DNA of 64,000 nucleotides from Paenibacillus profundus (GCF_021369635.1 NZ_JAJNBZ010000014.1:77896-141895), one strand, 5' to 3'; numbered from the stretch's first letter, positions 1 to 8,823 are shown. Notes: generated from the sequence alone by a model not told the origin. A program made the numbers and translations.

Positions 1-1595
1 GGTTTCAGCAGCAAATCACCTGTTGTCGTTCTCTTCTGCAGCTCATCGAATTCGGCGCTGCTGAAGCGGTGCGAACGGTTCGGGAAGTCTGTTCTCCATG
101 CCTTCATGCTTGACCATGGATTAAAGGCATTCTGCGTGATGGCCCCGATGCCCAATTCGAAGTTGCCATCTCTATAGGCATCATAGGCTGCCGAAGGCGG
201 CATCGCTCTTAATTTAATATCGAGCTTATCTTTACCGAACAAGTTCTCGTACAGTTCTTCTGCAACTTCCGCTGTGCGCTTCATCGTTTCCTGCGAGTCG
301 AAATAAGTGAGCTCAATTGTAATCTTTTTGTTGCCATTCGCTTGGTATGCCTTTTCGAAATATTCCTTGGCCTTCTCCGGCTCATACCCGGTTCCCGGTG
401 GAATATTTGCTTTGGCCGCTTCCGTTTCACGGTATCTCTGTCCATCTGAGTAGTCACCGACCATGCAAATGGTCGAAATGTAATACGGTGCCGATTTAAA
501 GGTTTTAAAAATGCCTTTTGTTATTTTGTCTCGGTCGATCCCGTAATACAGCGCCTTGCGCAGATCGTTGTTGCCCAAAATAGGATTTTTCTTCGATTCG
601 GTATTTACATAAAATCCCCACACGGATTCCGCTTCGGTGTATACGACCCTTGGATCTTCGCCGTATTTGTCAAATTGCTCCCCGCTTATTGAGACATTTT
701 CGATTTCGCCCTTCTCCCACAGCTGCATGCGGGTGGAGCTCTCCGAGACGACTCTGCTCTCAATGCGGTCAGGTGTATATACCGCACTCATCGGTGTATC
801 TTGATTTTTCTCGAACACGCGGTATTGATCACGAACCCATTCGCTTAAGCGATACGTGCCACTTGAGGGAACCTGCTCCAACGTGGTCCCGTAGGTCGTC
901 TCGCTGTGGTCTGGCTTCATCCCCGCTTCATACAGCTGTTTATGAATGGGAGACGTGCTACCTCCTTGCGCAAAGACGGAGTAAACGTCAATTTCCGGCA
1001 TTTCTGTCTCCAACGCAATCTCTAGCGTCAAATCATCTTTCGCTTTAATGCCGACCTCTTCCCACTTCGCTTCACCTTTAAAATACTTGTTAGCGCTTAC
1101 AATGGGGATGTTGTCAAACAGTACAAACGCATTTCGGTTGGTCAGCTTCGGATCGAGCAGCATTTGATACGAGTATTCATAATCTCGCGCCGTAATCGGC
1201 GTGCCATCCGTCCACTTGAGGCCCTCTTTCAATTTAAAGGTCCACACCTTGTTGTCAGTGGTCGCTGGCAAATCTGTGGCGTGATTGCTTACGAATTTAA
1301 TATTATCTGAAGTCTCATCGTAAATGAGATCTAACAAATTCCCATTTATATATTCTAGTAATATGGACGTTTCAGCGCTTTCACTCGTATGTTGGTTGAA
1401 CGTCTCTGCGGACATCCCCGAAAATCTTACCACGGTTGGCTTGTCCGAAGGCTGCTTTTGTTCGGTAACAACCTTATCCTTGTCCTCCTTGCTTTCTTGG
1501 TTGGCGTTATTTCCATTTCCGCTGGTGCAACCGGTAAACGTCAGCACCATCATCATGGCCAAAATAACCAAGAACGGTTTTTTTGGCTGCTTCAT
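1..1595 (-). CDS. ABC transporter substrate-binding lipoprotein, peptide/nickel type (partial)
   Basis: Family 5 extracellular solute-binding protein (OppA/DppA type), which captures oligopeptides or similar ligands outside the membrane for an ABC importer. The N-terminus has Lys residues, a hydrophobic stretch and a lipobox-like FTGC, so it should be a membrane-anchored lipoprotein, followed by a Gly/Asn/Gln/Lys-rich linker. Typical SBP_bac_5 text follows, such as WTFKLKEGLKWTDGTPITA and later YGIDRDKI. The ATG at 1595 is preceded by a good GGAGGGGATA-type ribosome binding site. The C-terminus lies beyond the left edge, so about 530 residues are visible. Permease and ATPase genes are not in the window. 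The family is clear; the ligand is unknown. Confidence 0.9.
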   Translation of the reverse strand, partial: MKQPKKPFLVILAMMMVLTFTGCTSGNGNNANQESKEDKDKVVTEQKQPSDKPTVVRFSGMSAETFNQHTSESAETSILLEYINGNLLDLIYDETSDNIKFVSNHATDLPATTDNKVWTFKLKEGLKWTDGTPITARDYEYSYQMLLDPKLTNRNAFVLFDNIPIVSANKYFKGEAKWEEVGIKAKDDLTLEIALETEMPEIDVYSVFAQGGSTSPIHKQLYEAGMKPDHSETTYGTTLEQVPSSGTYRLSEWVRDQYRVFEKNQDTPMSAVYTPDRIESRVVSESSTRMQLWEKGEIENVSISGEQFDKYGEDPRVVYTEAESVWGFYVNTESKKNPILGNNDLRKALYYGIDRDKITKGIFKTFKSAPYYISTICMVGDYSDGQRYRETEAAKANIPPGTGYEPEKAKEYFEKAYQANGNKKITIELTYFDSQETMKRTAEVAEELYENLFGKDKLDIKLRAMPPSAAYDAYRDGNFELGIGAITQNAFNPWSSMKAWRTDFPNRSHRFSSAEFDELQKRTTTGDLLLK

Positions 1596-2073
1596 AAATA
1601 TCCCCTCCTGATAATATTGTTGTTTTATGTAAATTTGTGTGAGTAACAATGGAAATGAACATACGGACAACCGCATAAATTGACAAGGTGTTAATAATCG
1701 TCAAAATGCGTCAGTTGATGCCAATCTGTAGCCATCATGTTAATTGTCTAGTTGAGATGATAGGTCAATAGCTGAGAAGTGGGAGAAAACTGTCGAAAAC
1801 AAGCCATTGCAAGCCACATGAAGTATACTCTTGAGGGAATATTTGGAACGCAATTATTTAAAATCCTATCAAAGTCCCTAATAGTAGTCAAGATATAAAT
1901 ATGTGTGCCGAAAGGGGGATATTCCTAAATATGAGGTCTGGCAGGAATATTGTATCTATTTGGCGAATGTGTTCAAAATGTATCAAAAAAATAAGCGCTT
2001 ATCCGCCACGACAATCTAAAGATGTGACATCATCGATAGAGCGAGAACCAAGTGCCGATAGAGGAGCCGGAAA
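1596..2073. other. Intergenic region between the lipoprotein gene and the DUF3899-like gene
   Basis: AT-rich 478-bp gap between divergent genes, with no convincing coding frame. It must carry both promoters. A perfect 12-bp palindrome, ATAAGCGCTTAT, lies at 1991-2002, about 70 bp before the rightward gene, and could be an operator for a LacI/CcpA-type repressor. That role is inference only. Confidence 0.5.
1991..2002. promoter_or_regulatory. 12-bp perfect palindrome, candidate operator
   Basis: ATAAGCGCTTAT is self-complementary and has the AAGCGCTT core seen in many LacI-family operators. It sits upstream of the DUF3899-like gene. No matching site was identified elsewhere in the window, so this is a weak candidate. 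Confidence 0.3.
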
Positions 2074-2457
2074 ATGAAACGTCTATTGCTCATTACCGTT
2101 TTGTTTACAGTTGCTTATACGGCTTATAACAGCCACGCCCCGATTATTCTAAATCTATCGAATTCGTTTTTTATTAGCGGACTTATCTATTTGTTTATTG
2201 CGTTGTTCAGTTATGTGAGAAATATCGGTTTTTTCAAGACTTTAAGCTACCATCTGTACCGAAAAAGACAGGCTGACAAGCAGGATGACGCCCTCAATGC
2301 CGCAGGAGGCACATCGGAGCAGCATCAGCAGAAAAAGATTGAATTGCATGAATACACCGCTCAACTCGGCAAAAGTAAATGGTCAAACAAATTATTTTAT
2401 TTGTTCTCGATTCCGTTGCTGTTCTGCTCGTGCGTTTTGGCGTTCGCTTCGATGTAA
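2074..2457 (+). CDS. DUF3899-like small membrane protein
   Basis: 127-residue protein with a hydrophobic N-terminus (1-20), a second membrane segment (about 30-50, FISGLIYLFIALFSYVRN), a polar Lys/Gln-rich stretch (65-100) and a C-terminal hydrophobic segment ending VLAFASM. The layout and the GLIYL...Y...GFF pattern resemble DUF3899. The function is unknown. The ATG follows GAGGAGCCGGAAA, an acceptable ribosome binding site. It converges on a chitinase-tail fragment and is followed by a strong hairpin. A second, broken copy lies at 3479-3802, so this is the intact member of a duplicated pair. Confidence 0.6.
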   Translation: MKRLLLITVLFTVAYTAYNSHAPIILNLSNSFFISGLIYLFIALFSYVRNIGFFKTLSYHLYRKRQADKQDDALNAAGGTSEQHQQKKIELHEYTAQLGKSKWSNKLFYLFSIPLLFCSCVLAFASM

Positions 2458-2483
2458 CTTTGCAGCGATAACGATATAGAAGC

Positions 2484-2518
2484 CTCCGGAGTACCTGCTG
2501 CCATCAGCAGGGCCGGAG
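2484..2518. terminator. Bidirectional hairpin terminator (copy 1)
   Basis: CTCCGG pairs with CCGGAG around an inner perfect CCTGCTG-CCAT-CAGCAGG hairpin, with A-rich sequence on the left and TTTGTT on the right. It sits between the DUF3899-like gene and the chitinase-tail remnant. An identical hairpin is found at 3861-3895 beside the intact chitinase, which shows the block was duplicated. Confidence 0.75.
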
Positions 2519-2581
2519 ACTTTGTTATGGACTTTTATAGACGGCCGCGTATCATCAGACCGCCCTGCTTACGCTGCGCTG

Positions 2582-2703
2582 CTATTTGAGCTTCCACAGC
2601 ACCGGCACGTTCGGCGGCTCCCAGCCTTGCAGCGAGGTATGACTTTGCACACATTTATACACTGTGTCGTTGTGGATCACTTCATCATTCAGTTGATAGT
2701 AGA
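2582..2703 (-). pseudogene. Remnant of chitinase C-terminal chitin-binding domain
   Basis: On the minus strand this encodes the last ~40 residues of a CBM5/12 chitin-binding domain. It ends QGWEPPNVP-LWKLK and stop and is nearly identical to the end of the intact chitinase at 3959-7603. Similarity stops at about 2703, where unrelated AT-rich DNA begins, so catalytic and upstream domains are absent. Together with the preceding hairpin and the DUF3899-like gene it forms the first copy of a duplicated block. Silent and missense differences (Ala to Val near the end, for example) indicate an old event. Confidence 0.8.
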
Positions 2704-2729
2704 AGGTTCGGAGCTTTATATAGACTCAA

Positions 2730-3014
2730 CTATTTGTTTGATTTTCTATTATTAAACAGTAAATAAATTATTAAAAACACTAAAGTTATAATGAATATTT
2801 CGTATACCAATTTTGGCAGCTGTAATTGATATATAGGTTGGAAACCATTAATGTATTTATTATAATCAATGGTTTTCCATAATGGTGCGTATTTCACGTC
2901 ATAAATATTTTCTTCTGGCCCCCATATAAGATGGTATGGAACATATAAAACTCCAAATATTAAAATCATGATTCCATAAATAGCAAGAAGTATTTCATTT
3001 ATTCTTTTCATCAT
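2730..3014 (-). CDS. Hypothetical small membrane protein
   Basis: 94 residues with two predicted membrane helices: about 8-28 (ILLAIYGIMILIFGVLYV) and about 68-86 (IFIITLVFLIIYLLF), followed by a basic tail NNRKSNK. The ATGATG start follows GGAGGG at good spacing, which supports translation. I do not recognise a family. It lies in markedly AT-richer DNA than its neighbours, wedged between two copies of the duplicated DUF3899/chitinase block, which suggests it arrived with foreign DNA. Confidence 0.6.
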   Translation of the reverse strand: MMKRINEILLAIYGIMILIFGVLYVPYHLIWGPEENIYDVKYAPLWKTIDYNKYINGFQPIYQLQLPKLVYEIFIITLVFLIIYLLFNNRKSNK

Positions 3015-3478
3015 CCTATCCCTCCAATATTATAATATTAATCCCACCCTTTATAGTGATCACGTTTATAATTTTCCGGTCAGTTTACTATTCCGAAGGG
3101 AAGACTTACAGTAACCTAGATTCTCTTTACATAAACAAAGTAACTATAGTTCCTTATTTGTCTTCATTTTTTACTGCTTAATAAGTTCTGCAGCTTGGGA
3201 CGAGTTCCCTCTTTCTATAGTTTTGTCCAAATAATTATGTACATTGCTTCGTTCAAATAATTATGTACATTGCTTCGTTCAAATAATGAAGAGAGCCATG
3301 TTCAAATCCCCCTAGTAGAATGAAGTATCATAAAATCATTCTGGCGAGGTTTATTTGAAATGGCTTTAAATTATACGTTTGGTTTAGTAGTTGGGAAACG
3401 TGGTGTTGTTGCATCAGTATTTTTGGATTCAAAATACTAATTTGTAAACGTATCTCATTAATTGGCGAAAAACAGGAA
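3015..3478. other. AT-rich spacer between duplicated blocks
   Basis: About 460 bp without a clear gene. It contains the 26-bp tandem repeat and a possible 26-codon frame at 3360-3440 (ATG to TAA) with a weak GAGG upstream. Base composition is clearly lower in G+C than the flanking chitinase gene, as expected for inserted DNA. Confidence 0.5.
3228..3285. repeat. 26-bp tandem direct repeat (two full units plus a partial third)
   Basis: The unit CAAATAATTATGTACATTGC plus TTCGTT occurs perfectly at 3228-3253 and 3254-3279. A third partial copy (CAAATAAT) starts at 3280. It lies in the AT-rich spacer between the two copies of the duplicated block. Purpose unknown; it may be the worn edge of a mobile element. 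Confidence 0.85.
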
Positions 3479-3802
3479 CCACTCCCCGATTATCGTAAAT
3501 CTCTCGAATACTTTTTTTATTTGCGGGCTCATCTCTATTTGTTTATTGCGTTGTTCAGTTATGTGCGGAATATCGGTTTTTTCAAAGCTTTGAGCTACCA
3601 TCTGTATCGAAAAAGACAGGCCGACAAGCACAATGACGTCCTCAATGCTGCAGGCGCCACACCAGAGCAGCATCGGCAGAAGAAGATTGCATTACATGAA
3701 TACACCGCTCACCTCGGCCAATAAATGGTCAAACAAATTATTCTATTTGTTCTCGATTCCGTTGCTGCTCTACTCGTGCGTTTTGGCGTTCGCTTCGATG
3801 TA
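3479..3802 (+). pseudogene. Broken second copy of the DUF3899-like gene
   Basis: Strongly similar to the gene at 2074-2457 from its codon ~22 onward (IVNLSN..., CGLISICLLRCSVMCGI in shifted reading). The 5' end with start codon and first membrane segment is missing. A 2-bp deletion near 3720 (CGGCCAATAAATGG against CGGCAAAAGTAAATGG) puts a stop in frame. The C-terminal nucleotides are still recognisable up to the GATGTAA stop context. It is followed by the same hairpin as copy 1 and then by the intact chitinase 3' end. Confidence 0.75.
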
Positions 3803-3860
3803 ATCGTATTTCAACATAAGATGAAAGTATGATTCACATGCAACGGTGAAGACAAAAAGC

Positions 3861-3895
3861 CTCCGGAGTACCTGCTGCCATCAGCAGGGCCGGAG
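3861..3895. terminator. Hairpin terminator of the chitinase (copy 2)
   Basis: Same CTCCGG...CCTGCTG-CCAT-CAGCAGG...CCGGAG hairpin as at 2484-2518. In the leftward direction it ends in TTTTTGTC, fitting a terminator for the chitinase gene 60 bp upstream. Confidence 0.75.
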
Positions 3896-3958
3896 ACTTT
3901 GTTATGGACTTTTATAGACGGCCGCGTATCATCAGACCGCCCTGCTTTCGCTGCGCTG

Positions 3959-6900
3959 CTATTTGAGCTTCCACAGCGCCGGCACGTTCGGCGGCTCCCA
4001 GCCTTGCAGCGAGGTATGGCTTTGCACACATTTATACACTGTGCCGTTGTAAATCGCTTCATCATTCAATCGATAGGCGGTTCCTGCTGACCAAGCTCCC
4101 GATCCGGATTGTTCATCCGTCGTCACCTCGATGGACGCGCCTTCCGATACATTGCCTGCTGCATCCAGCGCCGTGACGGTAAAGTTATACGCCGTATTCG
4201 GACTCAACCCTGTGATGTCCGCAAATGGAACGGTCACTTTTGCGCTTTTGGAACCGTACGCTGCGGTATAAGCAACGACCCCGACGTTATCGGTGGAGGC
4301 AGTCCAGCTCAAGCTCACGCTTGTCGATGATTTCCCCGTCACCTGCAATTGCGAGGGCGCGGTTGGAGGCGTGTTGTCAGCATCTGCCGTCGTTGTGACC
4401 GTCACTGCATTGCTCGAATCCGACAAAAGACCTGCTGCATTCTTGGCTTTAACCGTAAACGTATATGTCGTGCCTGAAGTTAACTCTGCAACAACATGAT
4501 GTGTCGGCTGGACGGCCGTCAGATAGCTTCCGCCGTTGTACACCTCGTAGGTCACTGCTTCCGTCGATGCGTCCCACTCAAGCGACACGCTGTTCGCCGT
4601 TACCTTGGCAGCACGTAGATGCCCTGGCGCCGGCGGAATTGGCGGGTTTGGCTTCGTTTCATCCAGATACGCCCGGTGTTTTTCGGAAAATTCGGACTTA
4701 TTGAAGCGGTCCCAGTTGATGGACCAGGTCATCAAGCCTCTTAATCCAGGATACCCCGCTGCGTTGCGCAGCTTGTAGCGTCCTCCGAACGATTGTCCCT
4801 TCATTGCGTAATCAAGCGCCTTATGGACTTCGGACACCGGCGTAAATCCGCCGCCTGAATTCACATTCGCAGGGAGTCCGATGACTACCTGATCGGGTCG
4901 AAGCGGCGCAAAGATGCGATCCTGATTTTTCGCCACCGGGAATCCTGTCAGCACCATATCAACCATCGCCACATGAAAATCAGCATCGCCCATCGCATAA
5001 TACGTATCATCGAGCGCCGTAATAGAGCCCGAATTGTAATGCTGCACCTGCACCCAATCCAATATGTCGCGCAATCCCTCAATGACCGGCAAATAAGCGC
5101 CCGCCCGATTATCTGCGCCAGTTGCGTTCCCGCCGTAGAAGCTATATCCTACCTGCACGAAGAACGTTTCCGGAGCCATCGTCACCATGAACGAATCGCC
5201 GAAGTGACTATGCAAGTCACGCACGGCTGCAATCAGATTGGTAATGACAGGAGTCGTCGGATGACGGAAATCAGTATCGCCCGGGTTCAAATAGAGAGAG
5301 TGGCCTTCGAAGTCGATGTCCAACCCGTCAAAGCCGTAAGTGGAAATAATGCTTTTCATCGATGTGACAAAGTTATTGCGCGCCTGATCCGTCTCCAACT
5401 GCACCTGACCATTCGCCCCGCCAATCGAGATGATTACTTTTTTTCCTTGGCTCTGTAAGTATTTCACGTCCGCCTTGAAATCGGAGTCCGTGTACTTGTA
5501 AGGCGTAAAGCCTATCGAGCCGCCTTTCGGCCCGTTGGCCGGCTCTGCGAACGCCACGTTGATGACGTCAAAATTGGGCGACACGTCACGCAGGCGGATG
5601 AAGCCAGAACCGTTGTCGAAGTTGTGCCAATAGCCGACGATTATTTTTTTGTCTGCCGGAAGCGGAGCGGAAGGCTGTTCCGCTGCCGATCCCGATTCAG
5701 TCGGTTCAATGGCCGCAGTCGGTTCAATGGCCGCAGGCGGCACATTACCGCCCCCGGTATCGTCTGCAGCAACTTCAGAGGCAGCAGCGGCGCAATCCCC
5801 GATTACTTTCCATACACCCCACTCGCCGCTTTGATCCGGTCGATCGCCCTGGGTCCACCATTTGGCTTCATATATTTTCCCGCTGTAAGATACGCGCTGC
5901 CCGCCCGTATAGACGGTGTTTTCCCCCCAGCTCGGAGCGGAGCAAGGCGTTCCGCCACCCGAATCGGTCGTCACTTGTATGCTCGTTCCGGGCGAGACGT
6001 TGCCGGCCGCATCTCTTGCTGTAATGGTGAACGTATACGCCGTGCCAGACGTCAGTCCAGTGATGGTTGCGGTCGTGCCCGGTGTATTCTTGCTGCCGGA
6101 TGAGTAAGTTATCGTATATCCCGTAACTCCGACGTTATCCGTGGATGCCGTCCAACTCAGACTCACGCTCGTAGCGGTTTTTGCGGTCAAGATTACATTC
6201 GTCGGCGCGCTTGGCGGTGTCGTGTCGTTGCCGCCACCTGGGTTTCCGCTTTGCAGATCGCTGGTCAATTTGTTCAGCAGCACCTTTTTGCGATCGCTGC
6301 TGTAATCCCAGAACATGGCGCCGCCCAGCTGCTTCGACTTGATGAACGCCGTTTTATGTCCGAACGATTCGACGTCATCATACGTAATGAAGATGCCATT
6401 CGAAGGATTATACAAATAAGGGACTTTGGCAACGTCGTTCCAATAGCGTGTATAACCGTTACGATTAATATAATTGCTCTCCAAGTCGCTATAGTCGAAG
6501 ACGCCCTTCTCCCATGTCCCTACATTTGGCGCACCTGCACATTGCTGATATTGCCCATTGCCCGCATTTGCGCATCCGCCCCAGCCGCGGCCGTAGAACG
6601 GGGTGCCCAGCACAATTTTCCCAGCTGGAACGCCAGCATTGATATGTCCCTGCACGCCAGCTTCAATATTGAACGCGGCTGCTGCCGGGATACCTGCCGC
6701 CGCAGCGGCCGGATCGTAGTAGAGCGGTGAATTATGCGCGCTGATGGTTTGCCAGCCGCCGTTGAAGTCATACGTCATGATGTTAATCCAGTCGACGACT
6801 TTGGCTATTTCGCCGAGCTCTGTGTTGTTGGCATATGTCGGACTCGCTCCGGATGCAATCGTTAGCAAATAGGTTTTGCCATCGACCGCTCCGGCCGCAT

Positions 6901-7603
6901 CCAGCTTATCGCGGATCGCCTGCAGCAGCAGCGTATAATTGTGTTTGTCCTCTGGGCGGGCGCTGTTGCCCTTCAAACCGCCGCCAACCGGATATTCCCA
7001 ATCAAGATCGACACCGTCGAATTGATATTTTCGCAGGAAATCAACGGCCGAGTTAGCAAAAGTCTCACGCGTAGCCGCACTCGCCGCCACGTCGGAGAAA
7101 CGGTTGGACCATGACCAGCCGCCAACTGAAATAATCGTTTTCAAGTGGGGATTCGTTAGCTTTAATTTGTTCAACTGCTTGATGTTTCCCCGTATTGGCT
7201 CATCCCACGTATCGCCGGGATAGCTCTTCTGAACATCGATCCACGGATCGCCCAGGACGATAGTGCCGTTCGGAACATTTATAGTTCCATTCGCATCCTG
7301 GCACGTCCACGTTTGCGGATTCGGTCCCGTCGGCTCTGGGTTGCCGTGAATTCCATTCCAGCAAATATCCGCGAACGCATAGTTAACGTGCGTCACCTTG
7401 GACACGTCCATATCGCTGACTTGATAATTGCGGCCGTATGCCCCCCAGGAAGGATAGTAGCCAACAACCTTATACCCCGCCCCTGCAGCGGCCTCCTCCG
7501 CTTTGGCGATTCCCGACTCCATTGCCGTAAACGGTGTAAACAACATCATTACAGCAAGCACAATAGTAGTGAACTTACGCACCACAGCCATCTGCAAATG
7601 CAT
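3959..7603 (-). CDS. Multimodular secreted chitinase with two GH18 catalytic domains
   Basis: Hydrolyses chitin outside the cell. Order (1214 aa): signal peptide 1-35; GH18 domain A ~44-450 (ChiA1-like) with FDGVDLDWE, acid Glu203; FnIII ~465-547; CBM5/12 chitin-binding domain ~555-603; acidic Pro/Ala linker with a repeated AIEPT; GH18 domain B ~652-983 (ChiD-like) with FDGLDIDFE, acid Glu766; two FnIII domains ~990-1075 and ~1080-1163; C-terminal CBM5/12 ~1168-1214. Both DxxDxDxE motifs are intact, so both domains should be active. The chosen ATG is 9 nt after AGGAGG; an ATG 5 nt upstream in another frame opens only a 10-codon frame. A truncated copy of its 3' end lies at 2582-2703. Confidence 0.95.
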   Translation of the reverse strand: MHLQMAVVRKFTTIVLAVMMLFTPFTAMESGIAKAEEAAAGAGYKVVGYYPSWGAYGRNYQVSDMDVSKVTHVNYAFADICWNGIHGNPEPTGPNPQTWTCQDANGTINVPNGTIVLGDPWIDVQKSYPGDTWDEPIRGNIKQLNKLKLTNPHLKTIISVGGWSWSNRFSDVAASAATRETFANSAVDFLRKYQFDGVDLDWEYPVGGGLKGNSARPEDKHNYTLLLQAIRDKLDAAGAVDGKTYLLTIASGASPTYANNTELGEIAKVVDWINIMTYDFNGGWQTISAHNSPLYYDPAAAAAGIPAAAAFNIEAGVQGHINAGVPAGKIVLGTPFYGRGWGGCANAGNGQYQQCAGAPNVGTWEKGVFDYSDLESNYINRNGYTRYWNDVAKVPYLYNPSNGIFITYDDVESFGHKTAFIKSKQLGGAMFWDYSSDRKKVLLNKLTSDLQSGNPGGGNDTTPPSAPTNVILTAKTATSVSLSWTASTDNVGVTGYTITYSSGSKNTPGTTATITGLTSGTAYTFTITARDAAGNVSPGTSIQVTTDSGGGTPCSAPSWGENTVYTGGQRVSYSGKIYEAKWWTQGDRPDQSGEWGVWKVIGDCAAAASEVAADDTGGGNVPPAAIEPTAAIEPTESGSAAEQPSAPLPADKKIIVGYWHNFDNGSGFIRLRDVSPNFDVINVAFAEPANGPKGGSIGFTPYKYTDSDFKADVKYLQSQGKKVIISIGGANGQVQLETDQARNNFVTSMKSIISTYGFDGLDIDFEGHSLYLNPGDTDFRHPTTPVITNLIAAVRDLHSHFGDSFMVTMAPETFFVQVGYSFYGGNATGADNRAGAYLPVIEGLRDILDWVQVQHYNSGSITALDDTYYAMGDADFHVAMVDMVLTGFPVAKNQDRIFAPLRPDQVVIGLPANVNSGGGFTPVSEVHKALDYAMKGQSFGGRYKLRNAAGYPGLRGLMTWSINWDRFNKSEFSEKHRAYLDETKPNPPIPPAPGHLRAAKVTANSVSLEWDASTEAVTYEVYNGGSYLTAVQPTHHVVAELTSGTTYTFTVKAKNAAGLLSDSSNAVTVTTTADADNTPPTAPSQLQVTGKSSTSVSLSWTASTDNVGVVAYTAAYGSKSAKVTVPFADITGLSPNTAYNFTVTALDAAGNVSEGASIEVTTDEQSGSGAWSAGTAYRLNDEAIYNGTVYKCVQSHTSLQGWEPPNVPALWKLK

Positions 7604-7621
7604 TCATCAATTCCTCCTCTT

Positions 7622-7720
7622 CTATAAGTAAAATAACTTGTTCACCAATACAGACCATAAGTCGGCTAATTGCCGCCGAACCGGCTGCACAGGCAATAAC
7701 AGAGATTGGACGCTCGGCAT
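7622..7720 (-). other. Possible 32-codon leader frame upstream of the chitinase
   Basis: An ATG at 7720 opens a 32-codon frame (MPSVQSLLLPVQ...) that ends 18 nt before the chitinase start. It lies on a perfect AAGGAGGTGAT ribosome-binding sequence, but the ATG is only 2 nt beyond AGGAGG, too close for efficient initiation. It could be a leader peptide, or the strong site may simply mark the 5' UTR. Confidence 0.25.
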
Positions 7721-8175
7721 CACCTCCTTGCAATGAGAGTTCAAAAGCAAACCGCTTAAATTAAAAGGCATACATTACGATAGAAGCTGCAAATATGAAG
7801 AGTAAGGGAGAGAGCGTGAAGAGGGCTGCGGTTAGAACCGTTTCGGAATGTTGAAACATAAAAGCTGATAACACAACTAATTTACTTAGAATACAAGCTG
7901 TTGTTAAAGGGATAACATTTTACTATGAGGGGGAGATTACTCCACAGCATTCAAAAACTTCGTGGCAGTCCGGGCTATCAAGCAACCCTATTAAGGCGTC
8001 AAACCTTCCAGTGCAAGACACCATTCAGAGCAAGTACCATAACTGTAAGGACATTTACTCCAAAGCTAGTACACCATCATGGTGTAAAGAGACCATACAA
8101 ATCGAGCGCACCATTCCAGCGCAAGGCCACTATCACCCTCGATGTTCCTCTTCTCTTCACTCCATGTTAACTACT

Positions 8176-8356
8176 TTCGGGTACAGAATGTGGGTTCCAC
8201 GGGGGGTCTTGTTTGCGTGTACACGATTTTTTCGCAGTATCTGAACCATTGGGAGAGTGAAGCAAAGGATGATAGGAGAGAACATACCATCTGATGATGC
8301 AGGCAAACAGCGGACCATTTCCTCATGCCTCTTGCTTCTCTCTTCAGTCGCCACCT
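8176..8356. repeat. Dispersed intergenic repeat, copy 1
   Basis: Begins CGGGTACAGAATGTGGG and contains GTATCTGAACCATTGGGAG followed by AGTGAAGCAAAGGATGATAG. It is matched over about 170 bp, with drift, by 8403-8573. The inner core resembles sequences at 36065-36120 and 55141-55200, suggesting a genome-wide family. Confidence 0.7.
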
Positions 8357-8402
8357 AATAACGGCACAGCAAAAAGCCCGTCAACCGCTCTCGTGTTACG
8401 AC

Positions 8403-8573
8403 TTCGGGTACAGAATGTGGGAGTCACGGAGGTTAAGCTTGCTATACAACGTTTTTCTGGCAGTATCTGAATCATTGGGAGAGTGAAGCAAAGGATGATA
8501 GGGGGAAACATACCATTTGATGCAAAGCAGACAAACAGCATACCTTGTCCCTTGATTCTTACTTCAGTCACCG
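8403..8573. repeat. Dispersed intergenic repeat, copy 2
   Basis: Offset 227 bp from copy 1, with the same order of blocks: CGGGTACAGAATGTGGG, then CAGTATCTGAATCATTGGGA, then GTGAAGCAAAGGATGATAGG, then ACAAACAGC and ACTTCAGTC. The sequence between copies (CAGCAAAAAGCCCGTCAACCG) resembles the pfkA terminator region, so the repeat may have spread with terminator sequence. Confidence 0.7.
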
Positions 8574-8791
8574 TTCGTTCCATTGGAAAATATACAGTCT
8601 TCTGCCAGGGTTTCAGGGCAAGATCGCCTTTCCGCTGGAAATCGTCCAATCAAAACCGGGATTCCCGCTGTACAGCGCCGTTTAAGCAAGATTCTGCTGG
8701 ATCATTTCCAATGGATTAACATGCAATCGCGCCCAAACCGCCAAATCATTGGACACAATCCAATCATTACCACTGAACAACACAACAAAAA

Positions 8792-8823
8792 CCCGGCCAA
8801 CCGCATTCATGCAGTCAGCCGGG
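8792..8823 (-). terminator. Terminator of pfkA
   Basis: On the minus strand CCCGGC pairs with GCCGGG, with an inner GCAT/ATGC, followed by TTTTTGTT. It lies 43 bp past the pfkA stop. Confidence 0.75.

Larger units (their letters stand above)
7721..8790. other. Long non-coding region with imperfect repeats
   Basis: About 1.1 kb between chitinase and pfkA with no gene I can support. It contains a perfect palindrome ACACCAT-C-ATGGTGT near 8072 and two ~170-bp imperfect direct repeats (8176-8356 and 8403-8573). Short minus-strand frames inside both repeats share IILCFTLPM, but they lack ribosome binding sites and otherwise drift, so I treat them as non-coding repeat sequence. Confidence 0.6.

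Noticed and set aside
8157..8649. Two minus-strand frames sharing IILCFTLPM
   Set aside because: The shared words come from the underlying DNA repeat. No ribosome binding sites, and the frames diverge outside the core.
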